In this document: piece after piece, positions 11,823-21,999 of the stretch | Layout: the number at the start of each line of letters is the position of its first letter | Numbering within the stretch: position 1 is the first letter of the stretch | Assembly: GCA_022495995.1 (NCBI GenBank) | Contig: JAFEMH010002326.1 | Location: 1-64,000, forward strand | Direction: 5' to 3' | DNA: 64,000 nt | Source of the DNA: Adenophora triphylla var. japonica | Taxonomy: Eukaryota > Streptophyta > Magnoliopsida > Asterales > Campanulaceae | Made by a program: the position numbers and the translations under genes | Notes under the pieces: model-generated | Seen by the model: the letters and a program-made list of their open reading frames with translations, nothing else | Databases searched by the model: none | Told to the model about the DNA's origin: nothing

Positions 11823-13116
11823 CTAATCAAACGGTGACCCTAAGTGCCCGAAACCAAGCTTTGTGAGGAGCCGCGGGGAAAAGGCACGAGGGTTCGATGT
11901 CCTGGGGATAGAAGGAGGGTAGGTGTTTGGGCTTTGGGCTCATGCAACATGCGCTTATTTGTTCTTGTTTACTTAAACCATGTTTTATTAACCTAATCGG
12001 TTGGAAAAGATTGCTCTTCTTTTTCGCAAACTATTCTGGATCCTGGATCAGTGGGCCCCATCACTACGTCTATAAGCCCCTCGTATTCCACCTGTATTTC
12101 GACTTCTCAGGGTGGACAGCCCCGGGTGAGGGTCCTATAGGGCAAGCGGGTCCCACCGACCGAAAGAAAAACGATCCTAAAAGTCTGGCGGGTAATCCAG
12201 TCTTAACAAGCATTCGATGTAAATTACGGACAAAGCTGACGTCAAAATCAAGATCATGTCCGAGGGCTTGACAAAAAGTCGGCATGATTCAGACTGATAA
12301 ACGTCCACAATTGATCTTGACTTGTCGTCAATTAGGCCGTAATTAGGCATGGAATAATCGTTAATTCTTGATGACTCGGTCATGCCGGGAGTCGTTGTAT
12401 ACATTTGTGCAAGTCGAGTCAAAGTCAAGGCGCTGCCAATATCTCGGTCAAAGTTCGTGACGGAAAACCGGCATAACTTCGACCGATTAGGGTCCCCGAA
12501 AGATATTGACTTGGTATGCCGACTAAGGCTTGAAAGGAAAGGTCTATACACAGACAGGGCATGACACGTACTCGTACTAAAAACCAACCGGGTCTCGGAC
12601 AAAGTGTGTCACGGACAAGTGCATGGTCGACACGAGGCTCCATGGGATGTTTGGGTAGTCTCGTGCTTGCACCGAGAGGCGTAATAAGACCAAACGGGCC
12701 GCCACAGGGATTTCCCCGGGTTAGGGACGTAGTGTGTAGTGTAAGGTCATGTGCGCGTAGTGTGCAAGCAGTCTATCTTCTTTTTCTGAGTAAAATAGAA
12801 ATTTTCGCATGTGTCTTAAAAAGTATGATGCATGCACAAAATGATTTTTTTTTTTTTGAAAAAAAATTTTTTGAAGTCTTTTTTTTTTTGAAATTTTTTT
12901 TTTGAAAGCAATAACACATAAGCACATAAGCACATAATTCCAAATTCAAGGCAACGGGTCCGATGGTCAAAATTTTGACTTTTCCGAGGCGGCCAAAACA
13001 ACACGTAAATGTGAAAAATCAACACACACACAACAAACGGTTTCAAATGCCGGGACGGAAGCTTGACCCTCAAAAGTTTTTCTCCTTTTATTTTTGAAAA
13101 GATAAAACTTATTTGT
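11823..13116 (-). other. Untranslated leader of right unit
   Basis: This is the counterpart of 2430-3830. It has poly-T/poly-A runs at 12845-12905 and a shorter ACATAAGCAC tandem near 12915-12935. No credible coding sequence is seen. Confidence 0.6.
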
Positions 13117-13134
13117 TACCCAGCAGAGTCGCCA
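13117..13134 (-). promoter_or_regulatory. Primer-binding site of right unit (degenerate)
   Basis: In minus orientation the LTR is followed by one base and TGGCGACTCTGCTGGGTA, the same tRNA-Arg-like site as at 3831-3848 with a few substitutions. Confidence 0.6.
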
Positions 13135-13135
13135 C

Positions 13136-14875
13136 TGTAACGATGTTGCCATTTTTCCGAAAGATTGGTATTTTTCTTTTCTTTGAAAATCAATCGAAAA
13201 AAAACACGGAGTCGCCACGCCATTTTTATTTTAAGGGTAAAAACTTTGAAAAATGCCCGGGATTATAGATTTGGGTTCGGAGGTCACGTTACACGCCGGG
13301 AAGAACGTTAGTGTTCACCCGGAATGCCTCGTAAAACGAGTCTTCCAAGCTTAAAAACCATTTGTGTGTGTGTGTGTGTGTTCCTTTGGCCAAAATAAGT
13401 TGAAACTGAGAAAACTAAAAATTGAAAACTCTTTATAAGACATCAAACAAGTCCCATGATTTTTGCTATGATTTTTGGGTTGAGTTTTGGTATTCAAAAG
13501 ATTTTTTGAAGTTGAAAACCAATTCTGCCAGAATGAAAAAGGCAGTGGACATTTGATTTTAAAATGGGTTTAAGGGCTTTAAAACTTCAAAATATTGGGA
13601 AAGTCCGAGAATGAAAGTTGTTCAAAACACCATAAATAAGGTTTCTGTAAAATAACTTTTCCATTTGGAGATGATTTGGTGGACCAAAACCTTCTGGAAA
13701 TCTCAGGTATGAAATCTGGTTTTCCAGAGACTGATGAACTGACATTTAAAAGATAATTTGAAAAAGGGAGTTATACTCACGCAAAAAATAACTTAAAAAT
13801 ATTTATGGAAAGCTATTGATGTTGGCTACAAAAAGTATATTGTAGTCAACACCAAATTCCAAGTTATTCTGTGTCCAAAAAACTAGACCATGGACAGAGG
13901 TCTTAGAGAAAGGCTACTGGACAGCAACTTTCTCTTGAAGAAAAACATGATTTTAAAGGGGGTTTGGCATCCATGCTTGTCCCCATATCCTTAAGCTTTG
14001 ATTAGTAGTCACTATACATTTTAGTGGTGATCTACTATATCAAGCCATCCTTAGGGTACATTAGGACTTAAGCATTTCATTTGCTTGGGAAGGGGAGATT
14101 TAGCTTTGAAATCAACATTTTTGTTGTGAAAATGGTTTTTAGGGTTTTGAAAATATGTATGTAAGAAGTAAAAATAATTTTGAAAGAAATGTTGATCCTT
14201 GTAGAGGATCATCCATGGAGATGAACTTCCATGGTGATCCTCTTGGATCTAAGGCAAGAAATGAACAAGTTACATCTTCAAAGTTTGAGATGCATGCATG
14301 GATGAAAGAGATTTAGGGTTGGGAGAAGGAGGTTATACCTATCTTCTTTTGATTTTTGAGTTTTAGGCTTGAATGTAAGAGTGTTTGAGGCTTTGAATTT
14401 GAGAGTGATTAGTGAGTGAGATTTGGGAAAATAGTCAAGAGAAAAAGGTGACAATTCTAGGGAATTCTCACTGTTTTCTCAAGTATTTTCGCCAAGGTGC
14501 TGTTGTGAATTGTGTTCTTCTCTTTATTTCTGAGACTGAAGGGCTTAATTTATAGGCCTCTGAAAATGCCCTTTTCATCCGCGTGGATCATAGTGGAAGC
14601 GTGCAATCGCTTCATTAATTACATTTCGTTGTGCTTTGGACACAAAGAATATTTTCAAGAAATTCAAACTGCTGTCGTTTTTCAAATTTTGCCAAATTCA
14701 GATTTTTACAATTTCTTTTCTTTTTGAGATTCTTTTCTTTTTAACCTTAAATGGCAATCCCTAATCTACCCTTACTTTGTTAGAAAGGTTAGGAATTGTT
14801 AGAAATGTTAGGAATGTTAAGACTTTTGTTAATTTTCTAACGAAAATACTAACAACTCAACTTGGAGCACTTACA
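13136..14875 (-). repeat. 5' LTR of the right-hand unit
   Basis: This 1740-bp LTR is homologous to 3850-5610, with TG at its minus-strand start and CA at its end. The TATA box is at 14548-14554 (minus TATAAAT) and a (GT)n run lies near 13364-13381. The outer flank starts CTTAG at 14876, the candidate target-site duplication. The flank beyond shows no further homology to the array. Confidence 0.88.
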
Positions 14876-15305
14876 CTTAGTAACTCGTTAAAATCTAAAT
14901 ACTAGAAGCATCACTACACATAAGATGTCAAAAGAAGTGCAACATCCAACTTACACTACCATGTTAGCTTGTAAAGCGTCGTGGAGAGGGCTTAAGAATA
15001 TAAAGCAGCTCGATCTGGACATTTAGAGGCGCAAAGACATAATTGATCAAGACAAAGAAAGTGAGCTTACATACCACATTACTAAACCAATAATGCAAGA
15101 GATTCAACTCTAGTGGTTCAAACTTGATATGGCAGGTTCCATTGTAGCATGACCCAATTCAACAAGATTTCTAATTAAATTAGACAAATGAATTATGAGT
15201 CAACAACTAGTGATATTAGATTTATAGGATTGAGAAAACATATCACCGCCTATCTATTACTGCCATTTCCATGCTGTTGCATATAATTATGTTGCAAATC
15301 TTCTA

Positions 15306-17152
15306 TCATTTAGCGTTGAGCCTCAAGTTGCTTTTGAAATTCCTCTGCACGCCTTGCATAATCATCTTGCATGAATGACATCTTCTCCTCAAGTTCAGCA
15401 ACACGGGCTGCAGAAGCACTTTGAGAAGTTGAGGCTTTACCAAACACCCTAGTTTTGGTAAGACCTTGTCCCATACAACGCACTCTCCCATGGCCATCAT
15501 TTCCTATAAGATTTGTGAATATCTGTTCTCGCTTGCTTGGAGAGTTTTGTTCCTCCTTTGGTAGATCTTCAATTGCATCATTGAGCGTTAACTGTAACAA
15601 AAAACAACATGTTCAATATAATTGTTTTAACTTTACTTAATATTATGAAAATGAAGTTATAAATGGAAAAAGTATTCTATACAAGAACAAAACTGAAACA
15701 AAAAAGGTTGAAACTTTAACTTACGATCATACGAGAGGTGGTTTCGTCTGCAGCTTGACCAACTTTGTCGGTGCGCTTAGCTATGAACATGCTTACTTGA
15801 TCAGTGGGTAATCCCTCGTCTTCTCTCTACCATTTATAATAGAATCATTTGACCAAAAAATATATATATTTATATACGATACAAAAAGAAGCATTAATTG
15901 ACAACTGAGAACTAAATTGAACGATGACAAACCTCTTTTCGGAGTTGACTATGTGACTTTTTTCCAATCCTATTAAGACACTCTTGCTTTGATCGATTCA
16001 CTAGGTTTATTTGAGATACTTCCCGGAAAAAAAAGATAATATTATTTGTCAAACCAAATGTTAATGATCAGTACGGGCACAAAATCCAACAAACTCAGGT
16101 CAAGATATTGGGAACACTATCATGCTTTTGAGACTAAAAAAACAACCCCTGTAATGTTAAAAATCAGTACATGCACCTAAACTGGATAGAGTTAGGTGTA
16201 AACAATGGCCTAAAAGTGAATGTGATTGACAAGGAAATGGAACATATACTAAGTAATAAGAAAGATTATTTGTCAAACCAAATAGTCAATTCCCATGACA
16301 TAACCAGCAATCTCATAACCAAAACAACCCTTAACACGTGAATAAAACTATAGACAATACATCAAACAAATATTAGAACAAGTTCACGATAATAGATTGA
16401 GATTAATTTGAAATATACCTTAGCCTTTTCTGAACTCCACGTATGAACAAGTTCAACCCACTGATCCGAATCAACACACGCATCAGGCTTGTGAGCCAAT
16501 CGCTCCTCGTCTGTTGCATACCTATTATATGGACATCTCACCTGATATTTCCATATTACAAAGTCATAATCATAAATGTGAGTAAAATTGCATAGTAAGC
16601 AAATGAGATCTAAACAAATACATATTACAAGTAAATAAAGTCCTCTGTTCCATACTTATTATATGCTTGACTCACCTGATATTTCCAATATCTCCATTAT
16701 TTATTGAGAGCTACATAGCATATTTGCTCATACTAGGGAGGTGCATTGGTATTATCCTATATACAATTAAACAAAGAAAAGAACAATTGTTAGAGAATCA
16801 TAAGACTTTTGACTACTTATTAAAATACAAAACTGAAGCCAAGAAAAAATAATCAAGTAAACATGAGATTTATGTTAGGAATATGGATTACAACTTACTT
16901 CAACATCTTTCCCTATGTTCTCTAGAACTGTACGTTCCATCTCATACAGATCTTTAGTTAATGGGAAATTTTCCCCATTTCTCACAAAATACCCGAGCTG
17001 AGTAGCTAGTTGACCATTTTCGCCACCACAGGGTTGTCCAAATTCATTAAATATGACATTAAGCTTTTCCTTACCCCATTTCTTCAATTTTGTTTTGCCA
17101 ATCCTCTTCCTTTCCTTGATGAGCCCTCACCTATTTGCTTCCTTGGCGGCAT
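15306..17152 (-). CDS. TNP1-like protein (plant Transposase_24, Ptta/En/Spm), multi-exon
   Basis: This is an accessory transposase of CACTA elements, thought to bind subterminal repeats. Start ATG is at 17152 (MPPRKQIGEGSSRKG). Exon 1 (17152-16899) encodes KKWGKEKLNVIFNEFGQPCG and ends at a GTAAGT donor. Exon 2 (16541-16419) encodes PYNRYATDEERLAHKPDACV. Further exon-like segments are near 16012-15932 (INLVNRSKQECLNRIGKKSH), 15830-15725 (LPTDQVSMFIAKRTDKVGQA) and 15594-15306 (the conserved GNDGHGRVRCMGQG block, then a coiled-coil tail VAELEEKMSFMQDDYARRAE). One frameshift lies in exon 1 just after KGRGLAKQN. Splice sites were read by eye. Otherwise nearly complete. Confidence 0.65.
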
Positions 17153-17159
17153 ATCTGGT

Positions 17160-17628
17160 TAAAAAAATATAAGAAACATGAAAATACATATTACAAAGTC
17201 ATAATCATAAATGTGAGTAAAATTGCATAGTAAGCAAATGAGATCTAAACAAATACATATTACAAGTAACAATATTAATATTCAACCATACAAAATAACA
17301 AGTTTGATTGAAACATGAAACATAAATAATAACATTGTCTTAGTAATAGTAAGTAAATAAGATCTAAATAAATACATATTACAAGTAACAAGTAACAGTA
17401 TTAATATTCAACCATACAAAATAACAAGTTTGATTGAAACATGAAACATAAGTAATAACATTGTCTTAGTAATAGTAAGCAAATAAGATCTAAACAAATA
17501 CATATTACAATTAACAATATTAATATTCAACCATACAAAATAACAAGTTTGATTTAAACATCAAACATAAGTCATAACATTGTCTTAGTAATAGTAAGTA
17601 AATGAGATCTAAACAAATAATACTCAAA
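17160..17628. repeat. About 120-bp tandem repeats
   Basis: The block from ACATATTACAAGTAAC through AATATTCAACCATACAAAAT to AACATTGTCTTAGTAATAG recurs about three and a half times (starts near 17259, 17386, 17504). A related copy of its first 85 bases lies at 16551-16637, inside the TNP1 gene intron. AT-rich and noncoding, it separates the TNP2 remnant from TNP1. Confidence 0.75.
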
Positions 17629-18369
17629 CTAATCATCATCATTATCGATCATATCAACATCTTCATTATCGGCCATATCAACATCATCATCATTGATATT
17701 AGTAGTTTCAATCTCGACCCCATCAACTCCCCCTCGGACCCACGATGCTTCTTCGTTAGTAACATTTTCATCCAGATCTTGTGAGAAAAATGGTACCAAT
17801 TGTGGAATCGAATCTGAAACTTGTTTATCATCATTTGAATATATGTCAAAACTATCTCTTGGTGTAATCCTCATCACAACTTTCCAATCACTTTCTATAG
17901 GATCTTTAACATACCAAACTTGCTCAGCTTGAGATACTAATATGAATGGTTCATCACCAACTCGATTATCCTTATACAACTTGTGATTGATGTTTACAAG
18001 AGTAAATTTTTGCTCTTCTTCCATCTTGCATGTCCAGTTATCAACCCACTCACATTTAAACAATACAAATCTTATTGAGTTGCTATAATGAATTTCAAGG
18101 ATCTCAATCAACTCCCCATAGAAGTTAACATCCCCTACAATGGGATTATTATCCTTTCGGCTTCCAAAACTTGTCACACTTGCATTTAGCATGACTCCAC
18201 TATTTTGGGTTTTCCTCCGTCTATCGACATCCTTCACTCGAAATCGAAAACCATTTATTATGTAAGACTTAAACCGCCTCGCATCCATATGAGGACCCAA
18301 TGCAAGACACCTAAGTTTTTTTCTTATAAAGCAATGTGTTGATTCAAGATACCTAAGCTTTTTTCTCAA
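17629..18369 (-). pseudogene. TNP2-type transposase C-terminus (DUF4216)
   Basis: This 246-codon frame carries the DUF4216 domain that ends CACTA transposases: YIINGFRFRVKDVDRRRKTQ, NSGVMLNASVTSFG, YGELIEILEIHYSNSIRFVL, FKCEWVDN, LVNINHKLYKDNRVGDEPFI and SQAEQVWYVKDP. The tail is very acidic (NDDDVDMADNEDVDMIDNDD). The true coding part starts near ALGPHMDARR; the first 25 residues are translated repeat sequence. The Tnp2 catalytic domain and DUF4218, normally upstream, are absent, so this is an end fragment. Confidence 0.75.
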
Positions 18370-18436
18370 CCTATATATCTATAGTATGTTGATTCAAGAT
18401 ACCTAAGATTTTTTCTCAACCTATATATCTATAGTA
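18337..18436. repeat. 50-bp tandem duplication at the Helitron 5' end
   Basis: Two copies of a 50-bp unit (TGTTGATTCAAGATACCTAA ... TCTATAGTA) differ at about one base. The unit includes the first nine bases of the Helitron (TCTATAGTA), so the duplication spans the insertion boundary. A related AAGATACCTAGG word occurs at 25079. Confidence 0.75.
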
Positions 18437-19144
18437 TAAATTAAACCCCCCAATGAACAGTTGCATGAACAGTTACAACTGGCAAATTTCCCATTTTGCC
18501 CTCATACATTTATCCATTTCCCATTTTGCCCATAAAAAAAATTAAAATTAAACTAGAACCATTTCAATAAACCCGATACTTGAGGAGAAAACAAAAACAA
18601 AAACCAAACTAATTACCAGATCGTGATTGAAGAGCTGCCTGATAACGCTTGGAAGCAGAAGAACGACGAGCACTCCAAGAGTCAGCGTCCATGTCGGTTT
18701 AGGGTAAAGTTTATCTTTTTTTTGTCAATTAGACGAAATGTTGATGAAATTGAGGTTTGATTTGAGATCCGATCACGTGGGGTTGGAAGAAATTGGGTTT
18801 GCCGGAAAAATAGAAACCCTAGAAATGACGATGAGGGAGACGGATAGACAATAAAGAATTTGGGGCGGTTTGGTTGTTGGAGTGAGAGGAAGGGGCGTTT
18901 TGCTTTGGCTTTGGCTTCTTTGGATAATTGAGCTGAGCTCTGTGTATTTCCAGCGAAAGCGAATTAAGAGAGATTTTTTACTTGCCCATCTCTACATTAT
19001 AAATGGCAACATGGGTGAACAGTTGAATGAACAGTACCAATGACCAAATTTTTCATTTTGCCTTCACTAAGTTGTTCCTTTCCCATTTTGCCCTTAAAAA
19101 AAAACACACACAAACACGTGTCCTTGGACACGGGCTTGCTCTAG
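18428..19144 (-). mobile_element. Non-autonomous Helitron (717 bp)
   Basis: The 5' end is TC (TCTATAGTATAAATTAAACC) preceded by A. The 3' end is CTAG followed by T, giving the A/T target of Helitrons. Just inside the 3' end is a hairpin, CGTGTCC-TT-GGACACG (19118-19133). Both ends carry the ATGAACAGT...CCATTTTGCCC motif pair common in plant Helitrons. No Rep/helicase is present. The strand given follows the cargo; the Helitron itself reads 5' to 3' on plus. Confidence 0.75.
18617..18692 (-). pseudogene. Di19: Captured exon 1 of a Di19 (dehydration-induced 19) gene
   Basis: The minus strand from ATG at 18692 reads MDADSWSARRSSASKRYQAA then LQSRS. This is the conserved start of plant Di19 zinc-finger proteins (MDxDSWSxRL..A..RYQ..LQSRSD). 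Codon 26 is split after one base at a GT donor (18616-18615), the phase expected for Di19 exon 1. Sequence continues into intron on one side and an AAACCCTAG-containing 5' leader on the other. The zinc fingers are not included. It is carried inside the Helitron, so it is a gene fragment, not a working gene. Confidence 0.75.
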
Positions 19145-19492
19145 TATATATATATATAGAAACTGAATCACTGGGGTTATGAAATTGAATAGAAAGTAAA
19201 TCAATATGAAATGAAGTGCTTGAACCAGTTATCTACTTTTTTCAAACGGAAATAGGGAGGATATTGAAAGAGAGGTTAAATACTACACAACCAGTACTAG
19301 GAGTAGCAACAACTTTACATCAACTTTTGTTGATAATTCATGTATTTTACATGCTTAAATCCTTGCAGTTTTAAGTAAATACATAAGCCCACTATACTAA
19401 CAAATTTACATCCCTAAATTTTGCCATAATTGGATAAAACTCACACAAACCCTTAATCTCAATAACCCACAGAACAACTTCAGCTTAATACA

Positions 19493-19545
<53 letters not shown>

Positions 19546-19745
19546 AAACACAAAATCTGTAGGCCTATAAGAACCAAAGCCAAATTTACTTGACATTTCC
19601 GATATGTTATAACAATTTTGAAATAGAAAACAAAATATAACAACATTAGTCAAACAGTCAAAATTACCACCAAACCACTCAACCGGAAAATGATTAAAAA
19701 AATATCTTCAAAATTGTTAAGATAAAGAGGTAGACTAACCTGGAA
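19145..19745. other. AT-rich DNA with (CT)n(CA)n microsatellite
   Basis: No coding sequence seen. A (TC)n run at about 19497-19528 is followed by (AC)n to about 19546. The rest is AT-rich DNA of the CACTA interior. Confidence 0.7.
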
Positions 19746-20047
19746 TTTGGTCGGATGCCGGCTCAGAGATCGACGTCACAAAATAGGGCAATTGAGAATC
19801 AAACCTGTTGCAACCGTCTTCACCGGAGCTGGCTCTTCACCGGAGCTGTTCTTCACCGGAGCTACGTTCTTCACCGTCTTCACCGATCGCCGTCAACCCT
19901 CGCCGTCGATTGAGAATCAAACCCTAGGTAAGGTTTTGGGAATTTTTGGAAATTTTTGCGGGAACAAACAATAAAATAGAGAGGGAATTTTGGGGAAATT
20001 CATTTTACGCGGTATATATTAATATATACGGTGGTTTACGTATATGT

Positions 20048-20150
20048 CGCCGTATATACGCCTGTATTTACGGCGGCTCCATGTTTACCGTCGTATATAA
20101 GCCTATATTTATGGAGGCTCCGTGTTTACCGCCGTATATAACTACGATAT
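20048..20150. repeat. 41-bp tandem repeats (CGCCGTATATA type)
   Basis: Two full units (20048-20088 and 20089-20129) and a partial third start CGYCGTATATA and contain TATTTAYGG and GGCTCCRTGTTTAC. A related inverted start lies at 20010-20047. Short GC-and-TATA repeats like this are typical of CACTA subterminal regions, where the TNP1-type protein binds; that role here is inference. Confidence 0.55.
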
Positions 20151-20160
20151 AAGGCGGATG

Positions 20161-20539
20161 GAATAGTTGATGGCTTTTTCTATACACACTACTTTTTTTT
20201 CCTTTTACACTAACACAATAACCAATGTTATGACCCACAATAAAAGAGAAAGAGAAAGTCAAACCGCCCCTGCCCACTGGTTACTTTTCCTTGTTGAGTG
20301 TGTTCAAACATAAAAATCTGTGCATTAAATTTTAAAGACCGTGTGACTTATTGAAAAAGAAAAATTTGCTTCTTAATATGCATAAAAAAAATCTTGAAGG
20401 GAGTAAAAGAAAAACGACAAACGGCTCAAACCTCAGGGGGTGCAAATAAAAATAAGACATAAATAGAAGTACCAGCCACATGATCAATCTAACCTCACCA
20501 TAATATCATTATCGTGACTCTTTGCCTTTTCAAGTACCC
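20161..20539. other. No gene seen
   Basis: AT-rich sequence between the CACTA repeats and the first MULE exon. It could contain the MULE left terminus, but I could not identify a terminal inverted repeat. Confidence 0.5.
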
Positions 20540-20793
20540 ACACGGCCGCAGATTCCTCTACCAAATGGAATATTGGAGAAGGTCAATGGTTAGATGAATC
20601 AAGTGATGAGGTAATTTTAACTTACATTTTTATAATTTATTTTGAAATCTCTGCAATATATTTTATTAATTATTAAGTTGTTTCTTTTATATTTTCACTT
20701 TTTTAGGAAGATGATAAACTAGCTCAAGATGATAATAATGAAGACGTGAATGAAATGGATGCTAATGACACATGCAAATTTTCTACAAATAAG
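20540..20793 (+). CDS. MULE gene, N-terminal acidic exons (two exons)
   Basis: Exon 1 ends at 20610 (WNIGEGQWLDESSDE then GTAATT). Exon 2 is 20707-20793 (EDDKLAQDDNNEDVNEMDAN and DTCKFSTNK, then GTAATA). Both junctions are phase 0 and join the exon at 22000 (VFHSRKELINWVQ), giving a continuous protein start. The start codon upstream of exon 1 is not identified. The segment is acidic with no known domain. The 1.2-kb AT-rich stretch to 22000 would be one intron. Confidence 0.5.
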
Positions 20794-21999
20794 GTAATAT
20801 AGCGAGATATTTTTTTATTTTCCTTTTTTTTGGCTTATTTTTTTTTCATATCTTACCCTTGATTTAATAAAGATGAGATGATCATTCTTTTTCATAAAAA
20901 TATTAAACAAGTTAAATATTAGTTTTCTGTAATTTTTAAGATGGAGGAAATAATAAAAAACGTGCTAAACATTTTGTGAAATAATTGTTATCCTTTTCGA
21001 GTAAGACCTTCTATCCCTTTATTGCAAAAAAGGAAAAAGAGAGCCCTTTATTGCAAAAAAATAAAAATAAAAATACTCGTTGTCATCAAGTGTCCCTTCT
21101 TTCCGTCAATATTAGACTACAATTATTATTATTAGCTAAAACAAATATTGTTTGGTTAGCACTCTCTTCATTCCATAATTTTATTTTTATTTAAAAAAAA
21201 GTTTATTTTATTAATAAATAACTTAATATATTACTACAAAAGTGACACTTATTTAGTTAATAATGTATATTACTTGTTTATATTTTTTTTTGTTGATAAT
21301 ACTGCAGAAAATCTATTCTGTTTCTAATCTAATAATGCAATATTTATTATGAAATAGGAAAAAAAATAAAGTATTTATTATGAAATAATAAAGTTTTCCC
21401 TTCGTTCCAACATGAATAATGTATTTTTGTATTTTACGTGTTCATATTTTTTTTTATAAAACTGCAGAAATCCTATTTAATTTCTAATCTAGTAATGCAA
21501 CATTTATTATGGAATAGGCAAAAGATAAAGTGTAACATTTATTAATAATATAAGTTCTCCTTTCGTTCAAAAATGAATATAAAAAAATCAGTTTTATTTT
21601 TGTCGATAACATTTATTTTTAAATATTTATTTTGGGACATATTAATTTTCTCATCTCTTTTGCCTTGAAAGCATTGGTCACCTTCAAATGGAGGAATAAA
21701 TTATAAACCATGTGGCTCATGGAGGTGTTAGTTTACTCTGAATTATAGAAAAAATTATAAAATTGAAATACTCCTGATAAAAAGATTAGGAACGGGATAA
21801 CTCATCATCAATTAGAATTTTGATGATGAGTTTTTGATGGAGAAATCACTTATTTATTTATTTACGGTAAAAAAATATTTATATTTTTAATATTTATACA
21901 AAATAGTGATATGATTAATTTGTTTTTTTTTGTCCACTTTATGAAATAGAATTTTTAAAAATAGTATTATCAGTTTCTAATAAATTAGTATGAATTTAG
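20794..21999. other. AT-rich intron of the MULE gene
   Basis: Bounded by a GTAATA donor at 20794 and a TTTAG acceptor at 21995-21999. It contains poly-A/T runs and two related copies of a ~120-bp block (near 21295-21400 and 21440-21545, both with CTGCAGAAA...TCTAATCTA). No coding sequence seen. Confidence 0.5.

Larger units (their letters stand above)
1..14875 (-). mobile_element. Ogre/Tat-like Ty3/gypsy tandem array (LTR-internal-LTR-internal)
   Basis: Read on the minus strand the order is LTR (14875-13136), internal region (13135-5611), LTR (5610-3850), then a second internal region that runs off the window at base 1. Bases 1-3849 match about 9382-13135, so the repeat period is about 9.29 kb (3850 to 13136). 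Both LTRs start TGTAAGTGCTCC and end in CA, and each is followed by a primer-binding site resembling the 3' end of tRNA-Arg, as described for Ogre/Tat elements. Only one LTR lies between the two internal regions, which is the product expected from unequal LTR-LTR recombination. Bases 14876-14880 (CTTAG) would be one copy of the target-site duplication; the partner lies beyond the left edge. Element boundaries are well supported; the lineage rests on the gag sequence and PBS. Confidence 0.85.
14912..20160 (-). mobile_element. Remains of a CACTA (En/Spm-type) transposon
   Basis: Two CACTA-typical genes lie on the minus strand in the expected order: the DUF4216 end of a TNP2-type transposase (18369-17629), then a TNP1/Transposase_24-type gene (17152-15306). 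20048-20150 holds 41-bp repeats that look like subterminal repeats. A CACTACAC word at 14912 could be the left tip, but no matching TAGTG tip was found on the right, so both limits are approximate. The catalytic Tnp2 domain, expected to the right of 18.4 kb, is absent; a Helitron and AT-rich DNA occupy its place. Confidence 0.55.

Noticed and set aside
19747..19974. Plus-strand frame with FTGA repeats
   Set aside because: Comes from a short CTTCACCGGAGCT repeat, with no gene context.
20186..20200. CACTAC word as right end of the CACTA element
   Set aside because: It is in the wrong orientation for a right terminus.
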